Positions 1 through 7,479 of a stretch of DNA of 64,000 nucleotides are shown here, piece after piece. Where the stretch lies: assembly GCF_042680125.1 (NCBI RefSeq), contig NZ_JBHTNY010000011.1. One strand, written 5' to 3'. Below the pieces are notes generated by a model. That model was not told the DNA's origin and ran no database searches. It saw only the letters and a program-made list of their open reading frames with translations. The translations under genes were made by a program, and so were the position numbers. Position 1 is the first letter of the stretch; the number at the start of each line of letters is the position of its first letter. The stretch is from Robinsoniella peoriensis. Lineage in GTDB: Bacteria; Bacillota; Clostridia; Lachnospirales; Lachnospiraceae.

Positions 1-1
1 A

Positions 2-847
2 CAGATGGCAGATGCCGGATTCCAATTTTCTTCTGCCAACTCCATCAATATCGGACGTCTGGTGCCACAGGTGGTTTATTATGTATATGCTTATGCAAAA
101 TTATATGCGTCAAAAGAGATAGACAAATCTGAGAAAATCAACGTAGTTGTACCGACCGGTAACTTCGGGAATATTCTGGCTGCATATTATGCTAAGAATA
201 TGGGTGTGCCGATTGATAAGCTGATCTGCGCGTCTAATGATAACAAAGTATTGTATGATTTCTTTACAACCGGTACATATGACAGAAACCGTGAATTTAT
301 TCTTACCACATCTCCATCTATGGATATTTTGATATCCAGTAATCTGGAACGCCTTATTTATAAGATTGCCGGAGAAGATGCGGATAAGAATCTTGAAATG
401 ATGGCTGCCCTTGGCAAAGAAGGTAAGTACCACATTACGGAAGAGATGAAGGCACAGCTTTCTGATTTCTGGGGTAATTATGCCACGGAAGAAGAAACTG
501 CACAGGAAATTGCTTCGGTTTACCAAAAAACCGGATATATCATGGACACCCATACAGCAGTAGCTTCCTGTGTATTTAAAAAATACGAAGCAGAGAAAAA
601 AGATAATAACAAGTCTGTAATTGCATCTACCGCAAGTCCTTATAAATTTACAAGGAGTGTTATGGATGCTATTGATATGAAGTATGATGCTATGACTGAT
701 TTTGAATTGGTAGATGAGCTTTGCAAGATTTCTAAAGTGAAAGTTCCGGGTGCAATTGAAGAAATCAGAACAGCTCCGGTACTTCACGATACTGTTGTAG
801 AAGTAAATGAGATGAAAGACATCGTGAAAAAGTTCTTAAATATATAA
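2..847 (+). CDS. thrC: Threonine synthase, C-terminal part (5' end outside window)
   Basis: This is the last 281 codons of threonine synthase, the PLP enzyme that turns O-phosphohomoserine into threonine and phosphate. The reading frame is open to the window edge, so the N-terminal part, including the PLP-binding lysine, lies upstream. Visible family features are the glycine-rich NFGNILAAYYAKNMG segment (about residue 52 of the visible part) and the C-terminal ASPYKFTRSVM stretch, both typical of the long (about 490 aa) bacterial ThrC class. A small membrane protein follows 28 bases later and may share the transcript. The identity is confident; the exact start cannot be seen. Confidence 0.93.
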   Translation, partial: QMADAGFQFSSANSINIGRLVPQVVYYVYAYAKLYASKEIDKSEKINVVVPTGNFGNILAAYYAKNMGVPIDKLICASNDNKVLYDFFTTGTYDRNREFILTTSPSMDILISSNLERLIYKIAGEDADKNLEMMAALGKEGKYHITEEMKAQLSDFWGNYATEEETAQEIASVYQKTGYIMDTHTAVASCVFKKYEAEKKDNNKSVIASTASPYKFTRSVMDAIDMKYDAMTDFELVDELCKISKVKVPGAIEEIRTAPVLHDTVVEVNEMKDIVKKFLNI

Positions 848-875
848 GCGGGTCTTGGAAAGGCAGGGTTTTGTT

Positions 876-1220
876 ATGGATAGTATGTACATGCTCATGG
901 ATTTACTTTTCGTAGGCTGCGGTGTATATGTTTTATATGCTTTTTATCTTATGAAAACAAAAGGTGAGATAAAAGAAAATGTTTTGTTATCCAGAGATAT
1001 CTCGGTTTCAAAATGTAAAGATAAAGCAGGTTACATCAAATATATGACACCAAGGCTTTTAGTCTTTGGTATTGTATTGCTGATCATTGGAATCGTCAGT
1101 CTTATAGGTGACTATTTTAAAATTTTGGGAATGGGGTCATTAATCATTCTGGCAATCGGACTGATTGTGATGGTATGGTTTGTAATGATTACCAGAAAGT
1201 CAATGAAAATATACTGGTAA
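876..1220 (+). CDS. Small membrane protein, unknown function
   Basis: A 114-residue protein with three likely membrane helices: one near the N-terminus (LLFVGCGVYVLYAFYL) and two after a short polar stretch (LLVFGIVLLIIGIVSLI, then LIILAIGLIVMVWFVMI). I do not recognise a named family. An upstream TTG at 855 is in frame, but the GGAAAGGCAGGG purine run sits about 9 bases before the ATG at 876, which I take as the start. It follows thrC closely and ends just before a strong bidirectional terminator, so it is probably the last gene of that transcript. Confidence 0.65.
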   Translation: MDSMYMLMDLLFVGCGVYVLYAFYLMKTKGEIKENVLLSRDISVSKCKDKAGYIKYMTPRLLVFGIVLLIIGIVSLIGDYFKILGMGSLIILAIGLIVMVWFVMITRKSMKIYW

Positions 1221-1226
1221 ATATTA

Positions 1227-1271
1227 AAAAGAGTTTCAACCGCTGTGTCATGGTGGTTGAAACTCTTTTTA
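1227..1271. terminator. Bidirectional intrinsic terminator
   Basis: A perfect 16-bp inverted repeat (1227-1242 with 1256-1271) whose arms begin with an A-run and end with a T-run. It can therefore stop transcription from both sides: the thrC side on the plus strand and citrate synthase on the minus strand. Confidence 0.9.
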
Positions 1272-1288
1272 TAGATAATAAGATAAGC

Positions 1289-2659
1289 CTATTCAGCCGA
1301 TCCGCGTTCATGGAGTGGTGTGTACTCTTTATGCTTGGCAACACTCTTGTAAGCAGGACGGATAATTTTTCCGTTATTTGCCAATTCTTCGATACGGTGA
1401 GCGCTCCATCCGACAACACGGGCGATTGCAAAGATCGGGGTAAATAACTCAGTCGGAAGATCCAGCATGCTATAAACAAATCCGCTGTAGAAGTCTACGT
1501 TAGCGCTTACACCTTTATAGATTTTACGTTCTTCACCGATAACCTGGGGAGCCAGGCGTTCAATCATGGAGTAGAGCCTAAATTCTTCTTCCCGGCCTTT
1601 TTCTTTAGACAGGCTTTCTACAAAAGATTTAAAAATATTTGCTCTTGGATCGGATAAGGAGTAAACCGCATGTCCCATACCATAGATCAATCCGGCATGG
1701 TCAAATGCTTCTTTGTTTAACAAGCGTTTCAGGTAATTTTTGATTTCACCTTCATCGGACCAGTCTTTTACTGATTTTTTCATGTCTTCAAACATCTTAA
1801 CTACTTTGATATTGGCTCCGCCATGTTTCGGTCCTTTTAAAGAACCAAGAGAAGCAGCCATAGAAGAGTAGGTGTCAGTTCCGGATGAAGAGACTACATG
1901 GGTTGTGAAGGTAGAGTTATTACCGCCGCCATGTTCCATATGCAGAATCAGTGCAACATCTAAAATCTTGGCTTCCAGTTTCGTGAATTTGCTGTTTGGA
2001 CGTAATATGTGAAGTATGTTTTCAGCGGTAGATAGTTCTGGCTGGGGTGAGTGGATAAAAAGGCTGTTGCCGTCGTGATAGTGGCTGTATGCCTGGTAGC
2101 CATATACAGAAAGCATAGGGAAAAGGCTGATTAACTGCAGGCATTGTCTAAGGACATTTGGAATGGAAACGTCATCTGCCCTGTCATCATAGGAATAAAG
2201 TGTCAGGACGCTTCGTGCAAGGGTGTTCATCATATCCTGGCTTGGCGCTTTCATAATGATATCCCGGACAAAGCTGGTGGGCAGTGTACGGTATGTAGCA
2301 AGCAGGTTGGAAAAGTCACGTAACTGCTCTTCCGTTGGAAGTGTACCGAAAAGAAGCAGATAAGTTACTTCTTCGAAGCCATAACGGTCATCATGGATGA
2401 ACCCCTGGACGATGTCTTCCACATCGATACCGCGGTAGAAGAGTTTACCTTCACAGGGAATCATTTCGCTGTCTACAACGGTATAAGAGCGGATCTCTGC
2501 AATGTCGGTCAGGCCTGCAAGAACGCCCTTACCACTAATGTCACGAAGACCTCTTTTTACCTCGTATTTTGTGTACAGCTCCGTGTTGATCTGGCTGGTA
2601 TCAGTTGCCAGCTTAGATAGAGCGAGAATATCAGGTGTAATTTCTGAATACGTACTCAT
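1289..2659 (-). CDS. gltA: Citrate synthase
   Basis: A 456-residue citrate synthase, which joins acetyl-CoA and oxaloacetate to citrate. In an anaerobe this usually serves the oxidative branch toward 2-oxoglutarate and glutamate. The catalytic blocks are clear: HMEHGGGNNSTFTTHV, GPKHGGANIK and YGMGHAVYSLSDPRA carry the conserved histidines, and SAHRIEELANNGKIIRPAY is the usual C-terminal substrate and CoA region. Length is normal for the family. The start is an ATG with an AGGAGGAAAC ribosome site 7 bases upstream. It is transcribed away from the 6S RNA gene and ends at the shared terminator. Confidence 0.95.
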   Translation of the reverse strand: MSTYSEITPDILALSKLATDTSQINTELYTKYEVKRGLRDISGKGVLAGLTDIAEIRSYTVVDSEMIPCEGKLFYRGIDVEDIVQGFIHDDRYGFEEVTYLLLFGTLPTEEQLRDFSNLLATYRTLPTSFVRDIIMKAPSQDMMNTLARSVLTLYSYDDRADDVSIPNVLRQCLQLISLFPMLSVYGYQAYSHYHDGNSLFIHSPQPELSTAENILHILRPNSKFTKLEAKILDVALILHMEHGGGNNSTFTTHVVSSSGTDTYSSMAASLGSLKGPKHGGANIKVVKMFEDMKKSVKDWSDEGEIKNYLKRLLNKEAFDHAGLIYGMGHAVYSLSDPRANIFKSFVESLSKEKGREEEFRLYSMIERLAPQVIGEERKIYKGVSANVDFYSGFVYSMLDLPTELFTPIFAIARVVGWSAHRIEELANNGKIIRPAYKSVAKHKEYTPLHERGSAE

Positions 2660-2799
2660 AGTTGTTTCCTCCTGTTCTGTTTTAGTGTGCTAAAGGATTA
2701 AAATCCATTCTTTATCATATCATAAATTGGAAAAGAAAAATAGTAAAATTTTTTAATTGTAAAATATGTATAAAATAAGAAAAATAGATTGTTAATTGC

Positions 2800-2828
2800 T
2801 TGACATTTAAAATTAATGATGCGATAAT
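2800..2828 (+). promoter_or_regulatory. Strong sigma-70-type promoter without an assigned gene
   Basis: TTGACA (2800-2805), a 17-base spacer, then GATAAT (2823-2828). The transcript would start near 2835 and meet a GC-rich hairpin at 2854-2875 (CCGGGTGG / CCGCCCGG) within about 20 bases. No reading frame follows before the 6S RNA gene. Confidence 0.6.
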
Positions 2829-2931
2829 AAAAACAAATTTTGAACAGTGAGATCCGGGTGGATAACACCGCCCGGTATATTTATGCAATAGTACATAATT
2901 TCTGGTAAATCATTCTTTATTGAATTATATA

Positions 2932-2971
2932 TTGAAATTGAATGAATACTAGAGTATAATATTTATATAAT
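2932..2971 (+). promoter_or_regulatory. 6S RNA promoter(s)
   Basis: TTGAAA (2932-2937), 17 bases, TATAAT (2955-2960) forms a near-consensus promoter. A second TATAAT lies at 2966-2971 and would start RNA near 2979, closest to the base of the 6S RNA stem. Which one is used cannot be settled from sequence. Confidence 0.6.
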
Positions 2972-2981
2972 AACATAAACA

Positions 2982-3165
2982 GTAAGTTACCTGGGGTGTT
3001 CGACAATCCTATCATTTTGAACCTACATGTACTTTTATGGGATTCCTACATTGCTGTGAAGGATGTCAGGCCACCGATTGCAGTGGAAGACAGATGTCGC
3101 AGTTGCGGTTACCCACCTAGCTTTGCTAGGAGTCAAAAGATAGGAAACGGCACTTTGGGGCTTAC
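2982..3165 (+). ncRNA. ssrS: 6S RNA (SsrS), Clostridia type
   Basis: A non-coding RNA of about 184 bases that binds the housekeeping RNA polymerase and mimics an open promoter. The ends pair: GTAAG (2982-2986) with CTTAC (3161-3165), then CCTGGGGTG (2990-2998) with CACTTTGGGG (3151-3160) through G-U pairs and one bulge. The left part carries the TTTTGAACCTACATGTAC...ATGGGATTCC pattern that I associate with Firmicute 6S RNAs. A strong promoter precedes it and a hairpin with a T-run follows. The identification rests on my recall of the family pattern plus the folding; a covariance-model search would be decisive. Confidence 0.75.
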
Positions 3166-3202
3166 AAAAAAGAGCATTTGCTTAGCAGATGTTCTTTTTT
3201 TG
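3166..3202 (+). terminator. Terminator of the 6S RNA gene
   Basis: A 16-bp hairpin with G-U pairs, arms AAAAAAGAGCATTTGC and GCAGATGTTCTTTTTT around a TTA loop, ending in seven Ts. Confidence 0.85.
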
Positions 3203-3238
3203 CGTTATTATGTTGTTTGAAAAATGTGGAAAAACAAG

Positions 3239-3267
3239 TTGTAAGCTTTTTAGACTGGGTGTATAAT
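3239..3267 (+). promoter_or_regulatory. Promoter of galM
   Basis: TTGTAA (3239-3244), 17-base spacer, TATAAT (3262-3267). Transcription would begin near 3274, about 50 bases before the galM start. Confidence 0.65.
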
Positions 3268-3325
3268 AGTGACATCGTATAAAGATTGATATAAGTACAT
3301 AAAACTAAAAGGAGCAGACAGAGAT

Positions 3326-4375
3326 ATGGGGATGAAGACGAGTTTGTTTGGGAAAACCGGAAATGGCCAGGAGGCCAAAATTGTTACGATTATGAATAAA
3401 AAGGGCATGGGGATTGAAGTGACAAATTATGGAGCTACCCTGGTGTCTGCAACAGTGCCGGATGAAAAAGGCCATATTGAAGATGTGATATTAGGATATG
3501 AAGATGTTACGGATTATGCTGCCAACGGTGGCTTCTTTGGAGCTGTGATCGGAAGGAATGGCAATCGTATCGGTAAAGCAAAAGTAACAATTAATGGTGT
3601 GGATTATCAGATGGAACAGAATGAAAATGGCAATAGTCTTCACAGCGGAACCAGAGGATTTGACAAGGTAATCTGGGATATGGAGCTTCTGGAAGAAGAG
3701 GCAACAGTAAAATTTACCCATCATAGTCCGGATGGAGATGAAGGACTGCCCGGAAATTTTGATGTTACGGTATCTTATACACTGACAGATGAAAATGAAA
3801 TCAGGATTCATTATACAGGGGTGTCTGATGCAGATACGATTGCAAATATGACAAATCACAGCTACTTTAATCTGGCGGGCCATGATAAAGGGACGATACT
3901 GGATCACACCTTATGGATGGATGCAGATGCCTTTACCGTAATCGATGAAGAATCTATTCCGACAGGAGAACTGAGAAGTGTGGAAGGAACTCCTATGGAT
4001 TTCCGGAAAACAAGACGTATTGGTGATGATATTGATGATACATATGAACAGATACAGCTGGCTCACGGCTATGACCATAACTTTGTATTGAATCAAAATG
4101 GTGAAGAAAAACTGCGTAAAATAGCTAAGGTAACAGATCCGTTAACCAAAAGAACAATGGAAGTTTACACGGATTGTGTAGGTGTACAATTCTATACCGG
4201 AAACTTTATTGAAAAAACACAGATAGGAAAAGGCGGCATCGCATATCAGAAGAGAAGCGGATTGTGTCTGGAAACACAATTTTTCCCGGATGCACCTAAT
4301 CATGAGCATTTTCCTTCTTCCATTTTGAAGGCAAGGGAAGTTTATGATACAACAACAATCTATAAATTTGTATAG
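3326..4375 (+). CDS. galM: Aldose 1-epimerase (galactose mutarotase)
   Basis: A 349-residue cytoplasmic mutarotase that interconverts alpha and beta anomers of hexoses such as galactose and glucose. Family signatures are present: GRNGNRI near residue 71, the histidine motif NHSYFNLAGH near residue 178, HGYDHNFVLN near residue 248, and the catalytic glutamate in the C-terminal LCLETQFFPDAPNH. The ATG at 3326 has AAAGGAG about 11 bases upstream; a second in-frame ATG two codons later is also possible. It stands alone, with its own promoter upstream and a very long hairpin downstream. Confidence 0.93.
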   Translation: MGMKTSLFGKTGNGQEAKIVTIMNKKGMGIEVTNYGATLVSATVPDEKGHIEDVILGYEDVTDYAANGGFFGAVIGRNGNRIGKAKVTINGVDYQMEQNENGNSLHSGTRGFDKVIWDMELLEEEATVKFTHHSPDGDEGLPGNFDVTVSYTLTDENEIRIHYTGVSDADTIANMTNHSYFNLAGHDKGTILDHTLWMDADAFTVIDEESIPTGELRSVEGTPMDFRKTRRIGDDIDDTYEQIQLAHGYDHNFVLNQNGEEKLRKIAKVTDPLTKRTMEVYTDCVGVQFYTGNFIEKTQIGKGGIAYQKRSGLCLETQFFPDAPNHEHFPSSILKAREVYDTTTIYKFV

Positions 4376-4399
4376 GATTGTAAAGATTGAATTTGAGCA

Positions 4400-4475
4400 G
4401 GTCCGGCATTTTGACTCTTTTGGCAGTACAATTTAATTGTATTGTCAAAAGAGTATAAAATGCTGGATCTTTTAC
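4400..4475 (+). terminator. Long-stem terminator after galM
   Basis: An unusually long hairpin: about 33 bases on each side (4400-4432 with 4437-4469) with a few G-U pairs and bulges and a 4-base loop, then a T-rich run. The stem length is well beyond a normal terminator. Confidence 0.8.
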
Positions 4476-4572
4476 TATTTCAAAAAAATAACACTATGTC
4501 CTTATTTCACGTTCTTTTTCTCCTGTTTTTGGATATACTAGTAAATAAATGAAGAGAAAACAGGAGCAAGGA

Positions 4573-6027
4573 ATGAAGGATGACAATACCTTTGGAAAAA
4601 TTCTTATATTAAGCGGCTGTATCATGGCTTTTTTACTGCTGTGTTTTTATGACACTTATAAAAAAAAGGGTGATGATGTCCTGAATAAATTACAGGAGAC
4701 AATTCAGACAGATTTGGCAAAGCAAAAAGAAGCCCCGGAAACAAATGAGACAAAGACGGCTAAAAAGAAGTCCGATGGAAAAGAAAAAGAAAGTAATCAG
4801 CAGGCAGCAGACGAGCAGAAGCAGTCGAAGGAAGAGGAAACGCAGGATGGACAGGCGGCACCCGGGGATACACAGACTGCAGCACCGGAAAATCCCCTCA
4901 TACGTGTTTTGATTAAGACAGATGATTATGCAGGTGAGTATCATAGTAGTGTTACTCTTCAGTGCAGTTCGGATTATGTGCTGCAATATGGAGAAGCAAC
5001 AGAAGAACATCCGTCTTCTGAACCGCTGACGATAACTGCCGACAGCCCTTATTTGAGTAATGGGGTATTGAGAATCCAGCCAAAGGGAGAAGACGGTGAG
5101 ATTACTTTGCCGGGGTTGAAAAGGGGTTATGAAAATCCATCGTACCTGGGGAACTTTGAAATTGTAAAAAGGGATGCAGGGCTTCTTGTTATAAATGAGC
5201 TGCCCCTGGAAACTTATCTCTGTTCCGTTGTGCCCAGTGAAATGCCGGCTGCATATCCGCTTGAATCTCTCAAAGTGCAGGCGATCTGCGCCAGAAGCTA
5301 TGCGCTTAAACAGATGCAGAACGGGCGGGGAGCTGAATTTGATGTAGACGTTGACGATAGTGTCTCCTATCAGGTTTATAATAACCAGAAGCGGGATGAG
5401 CGTGCTACAGAGGCCGTAAATGCTACCGCCGGAGAGGTGATGCGTTCCAATGGAGAAATTGTAGATGCGCTTTATTATTCTACATCCTGCGGTGTGAATC
5501 TGAGTCAGGATCTGTCTCAGGAAACAGTTTTTGCCTCATTTATGACAACTGATAATCATACGGCGTATGAAGCAACTGAACCCTGGTACCGCTGGAAGGC
5601 TGTTTTTACAGTCGATGAGCTTACGCGGCTGGCAAACGCGTGGCAGCCGGGCACTGGGAATGTAACGTCTCTAAGTATCGATTCCAGAGAAACAAACGGG
5701 GCAATTGCGAAATTTACCGTTCAGGGAGAGAATCAGAATATTTCGGTAGAGGGAGAGTACACGGTTCGTAAATTGCTGTCCCCTGCCAATATTGCGGTAG
5801 TGGAACAGGATGGAAGCGAAGCCACCGGTATGTCACTGCTGCCAAGTGCATTTTTTTATCTGACTCCCAATTATGAAAACGATGCATTGGTAAGCTATAC
5901 GCTTACAGGCGGTGGATACGGGCATGGAAAAGGAATGAGCCAAAACGGAGCAAGGCATATGGCGGACGCAGGTATGGGATATGAAGAAATATTAAAATAT
6001 TTTTATGGTGATGTACAGATTGGATAA
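4573..6027 (+). CDS. SpoIID/LytB-domain protein, membrane-anchored
   Basis: A 484-residue protein with an N-terminal membrane helix (IFLILSGCIMAFLLLC-like segment, residues about 8-28), a long charged K/E/Q-rich linker, and a C-terminal SpoIID domain. The domain is shown by LPLETYLCSVVPSEMPAAYPLESLKVQAICARSYA-type sequence (near residues 215-250) and the closing GGGYGHGKGMSQNGARHMA motif. SpoIID is a lytic transglycosylase that acts on denuded peptidoglycan during engulfment; relatives also work on vegetative cell walls. I prefer the ATG at 4573, which has CAGGAGCAAGG just upstream, over the one at 4549, which has none. Whether it is true spoIID or a paralogue cannot be decided from sequence, and no other sporulation gene is nearby. 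Confidence 0.85.
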   Translation: MKDDNTFGKILILSGCIMAFLLLCFYDTYKKKGDDVLNKLQETIQTDLAKQKEAPETNETKTAKKKSDGKEKESNQQAADEQKQSKEEETQDGQAAPGDTQTAAPENPLIRVLIKTDDYAGEYHSSVTLQCSSDYVLQYGEATEEHPSSEPLTITADSPYLSNGVLRIQPKGEDGEITLPGLKRGYENPSYLGNFEIVKRDAGLLVINELPLETYLCSVVPSEMPAAYPLESLKVQAICARSYALKQMQNGRGAEFDVDVDDSVSYQVYNNQKRDERATEAVNATAGEVMRSNGEIVDALYYSTSCGVNLSQDLSQETVFASFMTTDNHTAYEATEPWYRWKAVFTVDELTRLANAWQPGTGNVTSLSIDSRETNGAIAKFTVQGENQNISVEGEYTVRKLLSPANIAVVEQDGSEATGMSLLPSAFFYLTPNYENDALVSYTLTGGGYGHGKGMSQNGARHMADAGMGYEEILKYFYGDVQIG

Positions 6028-6036
6028 AAGATTAAT

Positions 6037-6160
6037 ATGTCCCTCTAAAAATGCAGAGCCGTTCAAACGTGTGGAGAACGTGCGTGGGTCAAACATGCGG
6101 GCTTGCAGTGAGACCAAAAACGTGCTATGATTGGTTCACATAAAAAAGTTAGAGGGGTAT
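6037..6160 (+). promoter_or_regulatory. Structured leader that can mask the ribosome site of the BrkB-like gene
   Basis: The 12 bases at 6037-6048 (ATGTCCCTCTAA) can pair with 6149-6160 (TTAGAGGGGTAT), with two G-U pairs. The downstream arm contains the AGAGGGG ribosome site of the next gene. The roughly 100 bases enclosed hold further short inverted segments. I do not recognise a known riboswitch class. Confidence 0.45.
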
Positions 6161-6161
6161 T

Positions 6162-6998
6162 ATGAAAGCTATTTGCACTATCATCAGATTTATTTTGAAT
6201 TTTTTGAGGAAAGCTAAGCGGGACCGTGTGGATGCTTATTCTGCACAGTCTGCTTTTTATGTTATCATGAGTTTTATACCCTTTATCATGCTCCTGCTGA
6301 CTCTGCTCAAGTATACCCCGCTTACTCCGGACGATGTGGTGGATATGGTAATGGGTGTTTTGCCTGCTTCTTTTCGCGAGGTTCTGGATGGACTGGTGGG
6401 CGGTGTCTATACCGGATCTACCGCATTGCTGTCAGGAACGGCTATTGCTGCCGTGTGGGCTGCGGGAAGAGGAGTTATGGCAGTTACAAACGGGTTAAAC
6501 TCCGTTCAGGGAATTCGTGAGACTAGAAATTATATTTATATGCGTCTGCGTTCCGCATTCTATACAGTGCTCTTTCTGGTTTCTATTGTAGCAGCAATGC
6601 TGTTGCTGGTATTTGGAAATCAGGTACATGATCTGATCATCAGATATGTTCCTCTTCTAAAAGAATTCTCCGGATTTATAATCAGCGTCAGAACCATTGC
6701 AACAATTACGCTGCTCACGCTGCTATTCATGGCGATGTATAAACTGCTGCCCAACCGTAAGGACAGATTTGCCAACCTTCTACCCGGAGGATTATTTACG
6801 GCACTTGCCTGGTCCATTTTTTCTTATGGATTTTCCATTTATTTTGAAATGGCAAAAAGAATGTCATCCATTTACGGAAGTCTGACATCTGCTGTTATGG
6901 TAATGCTGTGGCTGTATTTCTGCATGTGGTTTATATTCATTGGTGCTGAAATTAACTGCTATTTAGAAGATAGTTCGAGTTTTGACTTGACAGATTAA
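6162..6998 (+). CDS. YihY/virulence factor BrkB family membrane protein
   Basis: A 278-residue integral membrane protein with six probable helices. It has the family features: the N-terminal DRVDAYSAQSAFYVIMSFIPF segment (aromatic residues around a conserved S-A-F-Y), a glycine/alanine-rich helix near residue 100, and the C-terminal YGSLTSAVMVMLWLYFCMWFIFIGAEIN segment. Members were once called ribonuclease BN by mistake; their true function is unclear, with roles in transport or envelope integrity proposed. The ribosome site AGAGGGG lies 5 bases before the ATG and can be sequestered by the upstream leader. Confidence 0.88.
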   Translation: MKAICTIIRFILNFLRKAKRDRVDAYSAQSAFYVIMSFIPFIMLLLTLLKYTPLTPDDVVDMVMGVLPASFREVLDGLVGGVYTGSTALLSGTAIAAVWAAGRGVMAVTNGLNSVQGIRETRNYIYMRLRSAFYTVLFLVSIVAAMLLLVFGNQVHDLIIRYVPLLKEFSGFIISVRTIATITLLTLLFMAMYKLLPNRKDRFANLLPGGLFTALAWSIFSYGFSIYFEMAKRMSSIYGSLTSAVMVMLWLYFCMWFIFIGAEINCYLEDSSSFDLTD

Positions 6999-7014
6999 GT
7001 AAATATGATAAAAT
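6987..7014 (+). promoter_or_regulatory. Promoter of the pheST T-box transcript
   Basis: TTGACA (6987-6992), 16 bases, TAAAAT (7009-7014). It overlaps the last codons of the upstream membrane-protein gene. RNA would start near 7021. Confidence 0.6.
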
Positions 7015-7059
7015 AGGTCATAGTAATAGTAAGTGAGCAATATAAAATTTATTAATAAT

Positions 7060-7309
7060 AAAAAGCGATGAAGGTGTCAGTAGAAGATCATTTTCTTACA
7101 GAGAGAGGAAGCCGTCGGCTGGAAGCATCCTTAAGTTCAGATGATAAATTCGAATTTCCCACCGGAGCTGCATTTTTGAAATCACAGTAGGAAATGCCGA
7201 CCATGCGCGTTAAGCATACTTAATTAAGAGCCTGCAGCAGCAGGAATTAGGGTGGTACCACGGAACTTCAAGCTTCGTCCCTTACACCAGGGGGATGAGG
7301 CTTTTTTTG
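7060..7309 (+). promoter_or_regulatory. T-box riboswitch for phenylalanine
   Basis: A tRNA-sensing leader in front of pheS. The hallmark T-box AGGGTGGTACCACGG is at 7249-7263, followed by a terminator hairpin (7270-7302, AGCTTCGTCCC / GGGATGAGGCTT) with a T-run. Stem I lies around 7070-7180, and a TTC (UUC, Phe) specifier is likely in the AATTCGAATTTCCC segment near 7150-7163. Uncharged tRNA-Phe would favour the antiterminator and permit pheST transcription. The specifier position was placed by eye. Confidence 0.92.
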
Positions 7310-7470
7310 CGCGAAAGCAAAGAGGCAAAGGGCGATAGCCCGCGACCGAGCCGTCAGGCGAGGTGGCATGCCGGATGAACGGCTGCCAGCAAGTGTAGGG
7401 ATGAGAGCAAATAGCCTGCTTGCAGAGCGATTTGCGCAAGGATCCACAAGAAGCAGATCAATTGAAAAGG
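7310..7470 (+). other. GC-rich spacer between the T-box terminator and pheS
   Basis: About 160 bases much richer in G and C than the surroundings, with TTGCGCGAAAGC at one end and GATTTGCGCAAGG at the other, giving TTGCGC/GCGCAA arms. It has no credible gene. It resembles an extragenic repeat inserted in the leader, but a genome search for other copies is needed. Confidence 0.4.
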
Positions 7471-7479
7471 AGAATTAAA

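Noticed and set aside
2996..3220. A 74-codon frame across the 6S RNA region
   Set aside because: No ribosome site, and the region folds as 6S RNA with its own promoter and terminator.
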